From Gamsiella multidivaricata (Eukaryota; Mortierellomycota; Mortierellomycetes; Mortierellales; Mortierellaceae), in the NCBI RefSeq assembly GCF_025024155.1, contig NW_026251773.1:124001-188000 (forward strand): a DNA stretch of 64,000 nt. Reading direction: 5' to 3'. The notes beneath the pieces are model-generated. The model was given only the letters and a program-made list of their open reading frames with translations. It made no database searches and was not told the origin of the DNA. Shown here piece by piece: positions 10,991-21,075 of the stretch. The position numbers and the translations under genes were made by a program. Numbering within the stretch: the first letter of the stretch is position 1; the number at the start of each line of letters is the position of its first letter.

Positions 10991-11453
10991 AGAAGAGGGT
11001 GGTTAGACATGTCATAAGGAGATGAATCTTGGTGTTCAATACTATCATTTCATGAAATAAAATACACGCATACAAAAAATGTTCGTCCTTGTCATGGACA
11101 CGGTACTCTCGATACAGACGTGTTACCAAAATAACGCGGGAGTGGCCTGTTCATGTTACACAGCACGCCTTAGATTAGATTACAAACATTTTTTTTTTTT
11201 TTCAGTACGTCGCGCGGTTTGTTCAAGCAATGGCGGCAACAGTGCCCATAATGAAATCGTGAGCCATCCAATACACTACCATGCATCCATTCCTGTTACC
11301 AACAAAGAGTCTTAACTTCAAATAAAATGCATCATGTACAAATTGGACATATTTTTATTACGGAAAGTTAATGCTACTACACTAGATAAGGAAAAAGCAC
11401 GTTGGCAAAAAGACCAAGTCAAGAGGGAAGGGGGTAACCACTCGCTCTAAAAA
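10991..11453. other. Convergent 3' region
   Basis: Spacer between the convergent YIPF and hexosaminidase genes. It holds AATAAA-type signals and a T tract near 11190-11202. No gene seen. Confidence 0.5.
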
Positions 11454-13334
11454 TTACTTGCCCCAGGCAGTCTGGTTGCGGTGGAGATCGCAGTGGTGAG
11501 GGTGCTTCAGGCAGTACTTGGGAACCAAGACATGGGCAGCATGGCCACGGGCAACCATGCGCTCACGGTAATCAAAGATGCGGGCCGAGAGCTCGGTGAT
11601 ACGCTTGTAGCCCTCCTGGTTGCGGTTGCCAGACCAGAGAAGTTCAGAGAGGGCAGCAGCACGGGGCCAGACCTTGGACTCGACATTCAGCTCATCAGCC
11701 TGCTCAGACCACATGGCGGCCTCAGCGCCAATGACGTGCTTGGCCTCCTCCTCGGTCAAGCCCTTGGTGAAATCATAGCCGTAAAGGCGCTGCCAGGTCT
11801 TGTAGGGGCCACACCACGAAGCGCCAGAGCCAAGGTAGTTGAGACTGGTTGGGGAGTACTGCGAGGGATTCGCATCAAAGGCGTCCTGGATAGCCTTGGG
11901 CAGCTCTGGGGGCTCGTTGACGTTGTAGCGGGGATCGTTGGGGACCCAGCCACCGTTGCCGCAGTCGAGATAGAAAAAGTCGGCCGAGGAGACAACAACG
12001 TCGTAGCCTTTGGAGGTGAGGGCCTTAATGTTGTCGACACCATTGTTCCAGGACTGCATGATGATCGACTTGGGGACATTCTTGGCAGGCATGTCGGGCG
12101 AAAGAATAATGTCCTCCCACATCATCAGACGACGTCCGGGCTTGTCCATGAAAATAGGAAGCGCCTTGTCGAGATAGTACTGGGCGAAATCAGAATAGGT
12201 CGATCCAGGGCGCTGACGGAACCAGTCCATGGCCGAGGTCGAGTAGTTGTAGCAGTAGGTCTGGAGCTCGTCCGAGCCGACGTGGAAGATATTATCCGTG
12301 AAGAGCTTGGCAGTCTCAGAGTAGACGTCCTTGATCAGCTTGTAGGTGCCCTCGTAGGAGATATCGAGCTGACCGGGGTTGGGCTCGACAGCGGTATGAT
12401 GGGTCCAACCATCATTGTCCCACCATGACTCGGAGCAAGTGATGGCCTTCTTGTCAACCTGGAGCCAGCCAGAGGCAGAGTGACCAGGCAGGTCGATCTC
12501 GGGAATGACACGGACTCCACGATCGCGACCGTATTTAACGAGAGCCTGGATATCCTTTTGAGTGTAGATCTCGCGAGGGGAGTAAGCATCCTTGGTCATC
12601 TGGGGATACTTCTTGATCTCCAGGGGCCAGGACTGAGAGTCGACGATGTGCCAGTGGAAGACGTTCAACTTTGCCCAGGCGAGTGCATCGATCTGTCGCA
12701 TGAGGGACTTGAGAGGGAAAAAGTTGCGACCAGTATCGTACATAACTCCACGATGAGTATACTTGGGCTTGTCCTCAATGTGGACTGGCTCCTCGATGTG
12801 GAGACCGCGCTTGCCATCGTCGATGATGATCTGGGTGAGAGTGTTGAGTCCATGGAGAGCGCCCCAAATGGTCTTGGCCTTGATTTGACCCTTGCCATTG
12901 GCAGTGATGTCCAGGGTATAGGACTCGTCTACGTTCATCTGCAGGTCGGCCTTGAGGTCCTCGACTTGGACATTGAAGGTCCTAATCACATTTCTGTTGC
13001 CGTTGTTGCTGTTGGTGAAAAGAGTGGCTGAAAGGTCCTCTTCATTATCGTCGGCGCGCTTTTCGAAGATGGGATAGGGAGGGAACTCGGCGGCGGGTCG
13101 CTCCCAGGTCTGAGGGACCCAGCGCTCCTTCTTGATCAGGGCAGCAGTGCGGGCATAAGCCTTAGTGAGAATCTCGTGCTTGGTTCCAGTGATTTGGAAG
13201 CTGTTGTGGACCTTGACGGGGCCAGAGTTGGCCCAGGCGATGGAGACGGGGGCGGGCAAGGGGTTGACCTTGACCGCCTCGGAGGTGATGGCAACGGCCA
13301 AGAGGCCGATGGCGGCAGCGATGGAGATCTTCAT
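11454..13334 (-). CDS. Secreted beta-N-acetylhexosaminidase (GH20)
   Basis: It removes terminal N-acetylglucosamine or N-acetylgalactosamine, in fungi mainly from chitin oligomers during wall turnover and chitin use. A single exon encodes 626 residues. Residues 1-20 are a signal peptide ending S-E-A. An N-terminal GH20-associated domain (about 25-180) precedes the catalytic barrel, which opens with T-H-R-G-V-M-Y-D-T-G-R-N (about 193-204). The substrate-assisted catalytic pair is Asp355-Glu356 in H-V-G-S-D-E-L; most relatives have Gly where this protein has Ser354. The motif F-H-W-H-I-V-D-S-Q-S-W (226-236) and the P-E-I-D-x-P-G-H motif (278-285) are intact. Codon use is strongly biased, with C- and G-ending codons, unlike the neighbouring genes, suggesting high expression. 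A TATA box precedes it. Confidence 0.95.
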   Translation of the reverse strand: MKISIAAAIGLLAVAITSEAVKVNPLPAPVSIAWANSGPVKVHNSFQITGTKHEILTKAYARTAALIKKERWVPQTWERPAAEFPPYPIFEKRADDNEEDLSATLFTNSNNGNRNVIRTFNVQVEDLKADLQMNVDESYTLDITANGKGQIKAKTIWGALHGLNTLTQIIIDDGKRGLHIEEPVHIEDKPKYTHRGVMYDTGRNFFPLKSLMRQIDALAWAKLNVFHWHIVDSQSWPLEIKKYPQMTKDAYSPREIYTQKDIQALVKYGRDRGVRVIPEIDLPGHSASGWLQVDKKAITCSESWWDNDGWTHHTAVEPNPGQLDISYEGTYKLIKDVYSETAKLFTDNIFHVGSDELQTYCYNYSTSAMDWFRQRPGSTYSDFAQYYLDKALPIFMDKPGRRLMMWEDIILSPDMPAKNVPKSIIMQSWNNGVDNIKALTSKGYDVVVSSADFFYLDCGNGGWVPNDPRYNVNEPPELPKAIQDAFDANPSQYSPTSLNYLGSGASWCGPYKTWQRLYGYDFTKGLTEEEAKHVIGAEAAMWSEQADELNVESKVWPRAAALSELLWSGNRNQEGYKRITELSARIFDYRERMVARGHAAHVLVPKYCLKHPHHCDLHRNQTAWGK

Positions 13335-13436
13335 GAGGGAAGCGGAGGAGCGGAGGGGAGGATGTGTGAGGTAGTTGGCTTGATGAGGGCTTGGCTAGTA
13401 GACAAAGTGGAAGGGAGGGGGTGGCCAGAGGTGGGG

Positions 13437-13443
13437 TTTTATA
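13437..13443 (-). promoter_or_regulatory. TATA box of the GH20 gene
   Basis: TATAAAA on the minus strand lies 103-109 nt before the ATG at 13334, matching the spacing seen in other inducible-looking genes here. Confidence 0.6.
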
Positions 13444-15703
13444 TTCTATTGCAGGATGGAGAGGAGTGTCTTGTCGGGATGGATTGGATTGGATTGGGTC
13501 AGGGCACACATTCTCGATGTCAGTCCGCATGTGCTTTGTACGGACACGGAGACACTCGAGCCCAACTCTGTCCTTATTTCATACACCACAAGCGATCGAT
13601 TACAAGCCAGGGATGGGAAAGCACACCCAGGTGTAAGGATCCCTCCCTCTCTATCGATAACCGACGGTGATGGATCTAAACGCCCACGTCCGTTGCCGCT
13701 GTAGTCCCCCCCGCTAGTACAGATCGCATCACCTCGCATTGCAATCCATTGCGATAGTCTAGTCTGTGTCTAAAGAAGGCCTGGGAAACGTAGGGCAGTA
13801 GACTAGTCCGGGCTGCACACCCCAAAACAGTGTAACACAGACGAAGTAACAGTTTCACCCTCATGTCGATCTATGCCATGTCACTCCGGCCAGGACGTCC
13901 AGGAAGATTGAATTCCCTGACATGCCTCGGCGTAACCAAACAAACAAACAAGCAGACGGATGGACGGACAGTCGGACAGACAGACGAGACGATCACTGAT
14001 TTAATCCAGGGTGGGTCCGTGGAGATCTAAGATAAGATCTCTCCATCGCACCCCATTGGCGGAACCCTAAGCCTTAGACGATTGCAGGCACTGGGTTACC
14101 AAACCTTCAAGTCAGGTGGTGAATAACCTCTTACCCAGCACAGCGCACACAAGCATCCCTGGTTCCAGCGGAAATTCTGAACACAACTTGGACATTGTTA
14201 ATGATGTAAATGACATCTTCTCTCTTCAAGAAGAGGAAAAGACCGCTTTATGAGTGCGCTGTAGTGACATTTTGGGTTGAAGCTAGTCCTGGTCCAAATC
14301 ACCTAGGTAAAAAGAGAGCCATACCATAGCGGTCAGAGTAGGACACACCTACCAAGCACACATCAGAATCATTTCAGGGTTCGTCGCGGCTCGCCCTTCA
14401 TTCAGTTGCTCATGTCATTACGCTTTATCGCACCGCTACTGATACTCTGGACAATACCATCCAGGAATATCAACAGAAAAACATGGGGTACCCGCTCTGT
14501 TTTTCTCTCCATCCTGTCAATGCTAAAAAGGCACACATGGCGTTGAACTGGCAGCCGATGGTAAAAAAAGCCAAAAGGGCCAGTTTGTGTATCGTGCGCG
14601 TTTTCCTGCATTTGCATTCCATGAATGAGCATGGGCTGACTAGAAAAAATTTAAGCTAGAAAAACATATTCCGGGTCGTGATGACATCGGTCTGCATTAT
14701 ATTGTGTTGGATGCTATTATTTTAGTCCGAGCTCATAAGTCGGTCCAAACCCTGCGACGAATAATCCAATGGGCCATCGGCATACCAGCATACAAATGTG
14801 TTCATACCCAGTTACATGTAGTCTAATGCAGCAGGAGAACAAAAGTAGGTGCTGGCACAAAGAAGTATCTAGAAAATTCATTGTTCACAGTTTTTTTTTT
14901 TTTTGTACAACGTGAGATCAAAAGATACTTTATCTTGGGCCCTCGCCTATGAGGGCCATGCTTGGGTTCAAGACGGAAGTATGAAAACGGGATATTCAAG
15001 ACCAAGGATGTTCCTCTGAAGGCTGCTTGTCCTCTACGCCTACGGGCCTTTTTGTTACGCCTCGTGTTTGTGCCACCCTCCATCGCGTCTTACACCTGAA
15101 GCTAGGAACTGTAAAACCTAGTCATGGTCTTCAGTAGCAACTGACAGTTCTCATTCGAAGGAGTTTATTGGTAGTTTTTCTATCAAGGGTTCCTGGCCTT
15201 CCTCATGTTCGAAACTTTGTCTCGTGGCGAACTACTGGCCAAGGCTTCCTGAGCCAGTCCAATGGGTACATATATGGCCATGTTGGAGTACAACCTGTAA
15301 TCCAAAGGTCCTCAAAGCTTTCTCTCAGCCTTCGACGCGTACAAGTTAATGATGCGCGTATCTATAGGAGATATGGGCTCGTTGGATGAGTTGGAGGTGT
15401 CACTAGGAGACGGTTAGACGCTTTCCTGTCTGGAGTACCATGTCGACCATCTCGATTGATAGGGGAATAGGGACAGAGTTGATAGTTTTTGCAGTTGTAG
15501 TTACAGCAATTGCTCCAACTACAGGGCCTCCCACGAGCACCCAACGAGAAATAACATTTGGGGGTTGCCTAAAGTGAGACCCAAGTCCCAGTTAAGGGCT
15601 GCAACCCCGATACCACAGCATCTTTACATCATCCCTGCTTCGGCCTTATCTTCCCAGGAATCACAAAACCATCGAACTTTCGGCACTCATTAGAAAACCA
15701 ACA
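13444..15703. other. Long promoter-rich intergenic region
   Basis: About 2.3 kb between the divergent GH20 and PAM17 genes without a supported gene. It contains an imperfect GACA/GACGGA-rich tract (about 13936-13992) and a palindromic GATCT-AAGATAAGATC cluster (about 14023-14040) holding GATA-type sites, which would suit nitrogen- or carbon-responsive control of the hexosaminidase. That link is inference. A T tract is at about 14890-14903. Confidence 0.4.
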
Positions 15704-16660
15704 ATGACCACCACGGCTCTCACCATGACATTCTTTGCCTCGGGTCGTTCCCTGGCCTCGTTGACGAGCAAGTCCGTGCTCTCGAAAGGCACTTGCATGC
15801 CTATTAGAGCCCCGAGTTTGAGTTCAGACATGACTGCCTTCACGTCGCGAAACTCGTCCTCGCCGTCGACGTGGACGTCGCGTCGCCTTTACAGCAATGG
15901 CATCAGCAACGACGGGCGCATGACCCACCCGCAACCAACCACTAGCTCCTCGGGCAACCCTCCTCCGCTGTCTTCGAAATCGACCCATACCGCTAAATCC
16001 CCTGCTATTAAGGCCGGTGAAGCTGCTAAGGAGCAGGCAGCAAAACAGGGAACAGGAGTAGGAGCAGGAGAGAGTGGAGAGATGACAATGGACTGGAATT
16101 CGTATTTCCTGCTCCGCAGGACCCGTCGTAACTATGAACGCCTCTTTATGGCGCCGTGTGCTTTGACCGGTTTGCTCGGAGCTGGATATTACTTCGCCCA
16201 GAAGGATTTTGATCCGACACCTATTTTCGGCATGGACCAGGTCGTCGTCTATTTTGCTGGCACGGCCGCGGCGGGTATCGCTGGATTGGCAGTTGGTCCT
16301 GTCGTTGGCAACATGGTGTTTAGGGCGATGCATTCCAGAGCCAGACCGCTTGTAGATAGGGTGAGTGCATCAATTGCAAGGCAGTACGAAGCAAGAAAAA
16401 CAGAAAAGAACCCTTTCACTTTGCTCAGCATGATGTTCCGGCTAACGTGTATTCATGTTGTACACGGCCGCGTCTAGATGGATAAGGAATTCCACAAGCA
16501 CATTGTCAAGAATCGAGCGGATCCAACGGCCAACTCGGTGCGCAATCCTGTACCGGATTACTACGGCGAGAAGATCAAGTCTGTGAGCGAGTATCGAAAA
16601 TGGCTCAGGAAGCAGCGCGAGTACCGCCGCAAGGCCACATTCTTCGTGGGCGTTGATTAG
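15704..16660 (+). CDS. PAM17: Presequence translocase-associated motor subunit Pam17
   Basis: Pam17 is an inner-membrane protein that helps link the TIM23 import channel to its Hsp70 motor. Two exons, 15704-16360 and 16478-16660, give 279 residues. Residues 1-75 are rich in Ser, Thr and Arg with almost no acidic residues, as in a mitochondrial presequence. The conserved core starts at D-W-N-S-Y-F-L-L-R-R-T-R-R-N-Y-E-R, is followed by two hydrophobic spans (about 147-165 and 180-205, the second G-T-A-A-A-G-I-A-G-L-A-V-G-P) and ends in exon 2 with N-P-V-P-D-Y-Y-G-E-K-I and Y-R-K-W-L-R-K-Q-R, signatures of the family. The intron is 117 nt with a clean GTGAGT donor. Confidence 0.92.
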
Positions 16661-16864
16661 ACGAATAACCCTTTTCAGAACGTATGTATCCAAACCGTCG
16701 CATGGCGATCGTTGTGCAGAAGTATGACTCGGATAGGACAAAAAACAATACGAAGGACACATGCAGCGCCGTTTTGCTTGTTGCTTCGACACTCCACACT
16801 CAAAAGTTCAATAAATTTTCTTCCAGAATGCAATTCATGCTGGTTTATTGAAAACGCGTCTGTT

Positions 16865-18054
16865 TCATGCCGCAAAGTAATCCATACCTGGTGGGAACAG
16901 ACTATCTTCATCGTCCTGCTGTGTAGATACGCGATCCATCGGCCCACTGTTATTGGTGCCTCTGTCAGCATCGCCGCTGTTTTCTGCCATCGAGCTGGAG
17001 GAGGAGGACGCCGCTATTGGCTTGAAAGGCAGGACCGACGTGGACCCGGTAGAAGCGGCGGAAGACCCCAGCGAGCGGACAACAATGTAAAGTGTCTGAG
17101 GATGTAGTACCAACCCGCTATAGTGGACCTGTAGCGTTGGCTTTCGGTCCATCTGGCTTGAAGGGACATCGGATTCGTTCACCTTTGCCCGTTTGCTCCT
17201 GTTATTTCGATTCGTCCCTTTCGGTGTCCTCCTTCCCTTGGATCCGCCATGACCCTCATAATCTTCGTCACCATGATCGTCTTGCTGATCCTCGTCTCCT
17301 TCATCGTCTCCTCTCTGGAAATCACTCACTCGCAGGCTGTCACTCTCGTCCTCCTCGCGAACAACAATACCATCGCCCACATCTCCAGATGCTATCGCGC
17401 CCTCCTCGCCCTCAAGGCGGGCCAAACCCATCTGTATCCTCTGACTGGTAGTCCCTTCCTCCTGCAGGATTTTCTCGTCCATCTGTTCCTTTTTGACCAT
17501 CGAAAACCCCAACTTCTTGTCTGCAATGAGAACGGCACCTCCATGCTCAGAAGACGTGCTAGGTCGCATCCCAAATCGAATTACATATTGAGGTCGATCT
17601 GCCGCTTTCTCGCTGCCCTTGCCGGTGCCTCTTCGCCTTTTGCCTGTGGTGTTTCCCGAAGACGATGAGTGATCTGCATCCTGTCCGCTTCCTCCGAGGA
17701 TCACACCTGCGTCCTCCAGCCCATCATCTAGGTCCTGATTCACGCCGCTGTAGGTTGTGGGGGCGATAGAACGCTTGGCAATGTGGCCTTGGTTGTAAAG
17801 CTCGACGCGACTGAGGAGGAGCGGTTTGAGGACTGAGAGGATCTCCTAGAGGATAACAGTATTTGTATAAACCAAATAATCAATCAGCAAAGCAGGTTTT
17901 CAATGTCCTGATTGCAACGGGGAACGAGAGAGCGAGCTACCTGGAACGTGTAATCGTTAAACCAATCGAGATCCTCTTTCGAAAGCAATAGGTTCAGTGG
18001 CAGTACACTGGTCTTGCTGATACGCAAATAACGAAAGTTGATGGTTGTAAACAT
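16865..18054 (-). CDS. Unrecognised acidic/basic nuclear-like protein
   Basis: Two exons, 18054-17941 and 17845-16865, give 364 residues; the frame is open to two earlier ATGs (18111, 18126), so the start is uncertain. The ordered N-terminus (F-R-Y-L-R-I, then L-D-W-F-N-D-Y-T-F-Q across the splice site, then L-K-P-L-L-L) looks like a small folded domain. The middle has a basic stretch that could be a nuclear signal (G-K-R-R-R-G-T-G-K), a very acidic run rich in D, E and G, then another basic patch, and ends in low-complexity Ser and Asp. A second ordered element (L-Q-V-H-Y-S-G-L-V-L-H-P-Q-T) lies near residue 290. I do not recognise the family. A chromatin or kinetochore role is only a guess from composition. 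It converges on PAM17. Confidence 0.6.
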
Positions 18055-18194
18055 TGTTGAGGCAAAAAGTGAGGGAGAAAACACAATGAGTGATGCATCT
18101 CTAAACGCCATGAAGAAGTTGGTCAATTACGCCACCAATTTACAGAACCTGAAGTTGGTTGGTGAACTTTATTTGTTGCAGTTCACTTTTATTG

Positions 18195-18273
18195 CGGCAG
18201 ACTTGTAGCTGAGCTGGTACTTGCCAGACTTCACGACGGGAACCAGGGAGCTGATACCCTCGTCAGACTTAAT
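18195..18273 (-). pseudogene. Fragment of ribosomal protein eL30 gene
   Basis: Translation of 18273-18195 reads I-K-S-D-E-G-I-S-S, then V-V-K-S-G-K-Y-Q-L-S-Y-K-S-A, closely matching the N-terminal part of eL30 (N-S-R-L-A-L-V-x-K-S-G-K-Y-x-L-G-Y-K-S) but lacking one codon after I-S-S. The preceding bases end in a plausible CAG-CTAG acceptor, so the piece looks like the start of an exon copied with its intron edge, not a processed cDNA copy. The frame stops at 18171-18169 after unrelated codons, and no other part of eL30 was found nearby. I read it as a short duplicated relic. Confidence 0.5.
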
Positions 18274-18845
18274 CTAGCTGGGTTGCCAGCAAATGAAGAA
18301 ACAAAAAAGCGTAAGGGCAGACAGCGGTATCTTTATTCTTTTGCACTGGCAACAAGCGGTTAATGGGAAATTGATCGACCATATTGCATGTGGCCAAATG
18401 TCCCTTGCCAATAAGCATCCAAATAAGAGCTTCAGTTAGTGATAGCACCTCCATCAGAGAACAATCATAATCGCAGTATGGATGACAGTGTGAGTCGTTG
18501 AGGTGTTTCGACGGCCTCGTACGAAGGATAGCATCTGCCATTTAAAATTTCCAGCGATCACCTTCCGTTAACCAATGTAAATGTACAGGTACCCTCCTGC
18601 TAGAGTGCTAAAGCGAGTGATTCATGACTGGCTTCATTCTGGAGTGTATTGTCTGTATCGTTGCGGACGAGGAAGCTGAGAAGCTGATAGATTTTTCTGG
18701 CAGTCACCGTCCCATGCGACTCCCCGAAAAATGTGAACTGCCATGGATTCTGCTCGCTTGGTCATCATTCTCTCTCGCTTCATAGCATACTCTCTCCTCC
18801 AATCCTCACTTCTTTATCCTCTCACTCGCAATTGCATTTCCACTC
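18274..18845. other. Intergenic, promoter of the CCCH gene
   Basis: No gene supported. A 91-codon minus-strand frame at 18269-18541 has no recognisable features. The last 100 nt are pyrimidine-rich, as in other leaders here. Confidence 0.45.
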
Positions 18846-21075
18846 ATGTCAGACAAGGAACTCCTTGCGCAAATCGCACAGGTCGCTAGTAAGTGGAATG
18901 TGCTGCCAGCCCATGGTAGAACCATGATGGGTGTCGAGACTTGCAATTAACATTGTTTTCATCTCAACGAACGGTGTAGGTGCGATCAACAAGCATATGA
19001 ACTCCACACATCCGGCGGGACCCCCGGCATACGGCTCGGCAAGAGGTGGGTACGCTGCACGAGGACGTGGCCGCGGCAGAGGTGTCCCCATGCCGCCTAT
19101 CAGACCATTCAATCGGACACTCACTTTGAACAATACCACAACGACGCCAGCCTTACCAGCACCAGGACTTCGATCGACACCGGCCCCAGTTCCAGCACCG
19201 ATTGCGAAGCCTTCGGTACGGCCCCCTACACCATCTCGCCATCTCAGTTTGATCAACAACAAGACTACTCCAAGCCCAGGAACGACCTCCACAGCATCAT
19301 CACCAAGGCTCCAATCTAGCTCGACCCTTGCAACAGCAACCACAGCGCCTGCGAAAATTCCAGTTACAGCACCGTCAACTGGCTCAGGGCAACAGTGGAT
19401 TCAGTCGAAAACCAAGAACATGTCTCTGATGAACCCCGAATCGTACAAGAAGACTATGGCAGCAAAAGAAAAGTCCATTCGAACTTCCAAAGAAAGAAAG
19501 CTTCAGTTACTGAAAGCTCGGGCGCAGATGGCGAGCGATCGTCGCAAGGGCATAGTGACCGTGAACGGGAAGAAGTATAGCAAGAGCGCGGATGGACGCA
19601 AACTTGTCATGAGGGATTCTACCAAGGACAATATTGTTATCAACGGAGTCGCCTTCGAGATGGATCCAAGAGGCAATAAATTGGTCCGCAAGTCAGCATC
19701 AAACGGCGCTTCCTCGCCTTCAACGATGATATTAAAGCCAGCGTCGAATATTACATCAGGCTCAGCTCCAGGATCGACACCAAAGCAATTCTCTGTTGGC
19801 GGAGTCGTCTATGTGCGGACGACGAACGGGAATCTTGTGCGAGCGACGTTAGTTAAGGATCAGCTACTCAAAAAACGGTAAGTTAGCGACGCATTTTTGC
19901 TCTTGTGGATACGGATATGGCCCTCTTACAATATTTGTCAGGATAACATAACTTATGTTGAATTATCGTATGAATAGGGCGACACAAGAAGCGCTGAAAA
20001 AGAAAAAATCTGCCCCGAAGAAACCACGACCCTTTTGCAAGTTCTTTACTCGTTTCGGTAAGCTGTTGATTTCTGGGAAATGTAACTGCAAAGGACACTC
20101 AAACATTACGCGTATGTGATAACACGATGTTCGCATGCATCTTCCCCCCCCTATCTCAATGGTTTCTTTTTTATAGGGTTATGCAATATGGGACATGCAT
20201 GTCCATTTATACATTCCAAGGCTCATCTCGCCATTTGCAGAAAGTTTCTACGTGGGATTTGTCCCGACACGGCCGCCACCTGCAAATTATCGCACACGCC
20301 TTCGCCCCACACGACTCCTGCTTGCCTACACTTCCAACGCGCAGCCTGTACGAAGGATGTTTGTTTGTATTCTCACATCAGGATCAATCCACAGGCACCG
20401 ATCTGCAGGCCGTTTGCGACAGAAGGTTGGTGCGAGCTAGGAGCCAACTGTAAGAATCGTCATGTTTGGATCTGCCCTGACTTTGGTACCCCTGCTGGTT
20501 GCAAGAAGAAATGTGGACTTGCACATGTAGCCAATGGCGGGATCAGACCCAAGCGCAGTGTGGAAGAAATTGAAAAGGAATTGAAGGAGCGAAGAGAGGC
20601 AGGTGGCAGCGACAGCATGACTCTGAATAGGAAACGTGCCACGAACAGGTTTACTGGGCGTTACATGGAAGCTGTTCAGAGCCAGAATCAGGATCAAGAT
20701 CAGAAACAGAAGCAGAAGAGCAGTTCAGAGACAATGCCGTTTGATGAAAATTTTGTTGCATTCGATTTCACTGACGATCAAGAGCAGGCAGCGATGATGG
20801 ATGTGGAAGACGATGAAAATGAGGTGATGGGTGATTTTGAGGCTCAACAAGATATGGAGGTGGATGAAGAGGAGAATGAAGATGAGGATGTCAGTAGCGA
20901 CGAAGTGGAAAGCGACGGAGTTGTTTCTGAGGATGAGGAACAGGAGCAGGAGGATGAGATGGACGAGGACGAGGATGAAGATGAAGATGAAGATGAGGAC
21001 GAGGATGAGAACCTTGACGAAGAGCTCAGGAGCTATTATGAAGAGCAGGACAGAGACGATGATGATGACCATTAG
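18846..21075 (+). CDS. Five-CCCH zinc-finger protein, ZC3H3/Red5 type
   Basis: Relatives act in nuclear mRNA 3' processing, export and RNA surveillance. Four exons: 18846-18888, 18980-19877, 19978-20057 and 20177-21075, giving 639 residues. The N-terminal half is disordered, with an RG-rich stretch (A-R-G-R-G-R-G-R-G) and Pro/Thr-rich sequence. Five consecutive CCCH fingers follow (spacings C-x8-C-x5-C-x3-H, C-x7-C-x6-C-x3-H, C-x7-C-x4-C-x3-H, C-x8-C-x5-C-x3-H and C-x8-C-x3-C-x3-H), beginning R-P-F-C-K-F-F-T-R-F; the first finger is split by the last intron. The final 100 residues are an extreme Asp/Glu tail. The finger array, including F-L-R-G-I-C-P in finger 2 and I-C-P-D-F-G in finger 5, matches ZC3H3. 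The first exon is only 43 nt; its start has no upstream competitor. Confidence 0.85.

Noticed and set aside
11481..12428. 315-codon plus-strand open frame
   Set aside because: It lies wholly antisense to the GH20 gene. Its openness follows from that gene's biased codon use, and the translation has no recognisable content.
20725..21072. Minus-strand frame encoding a very hydrophobic I/L/F-rich protein
   Set aside because: Antisense of the Asp/Glu tail of the CCCH protein; GAT/GAG codons read backwards as Ile/Leu/Val.
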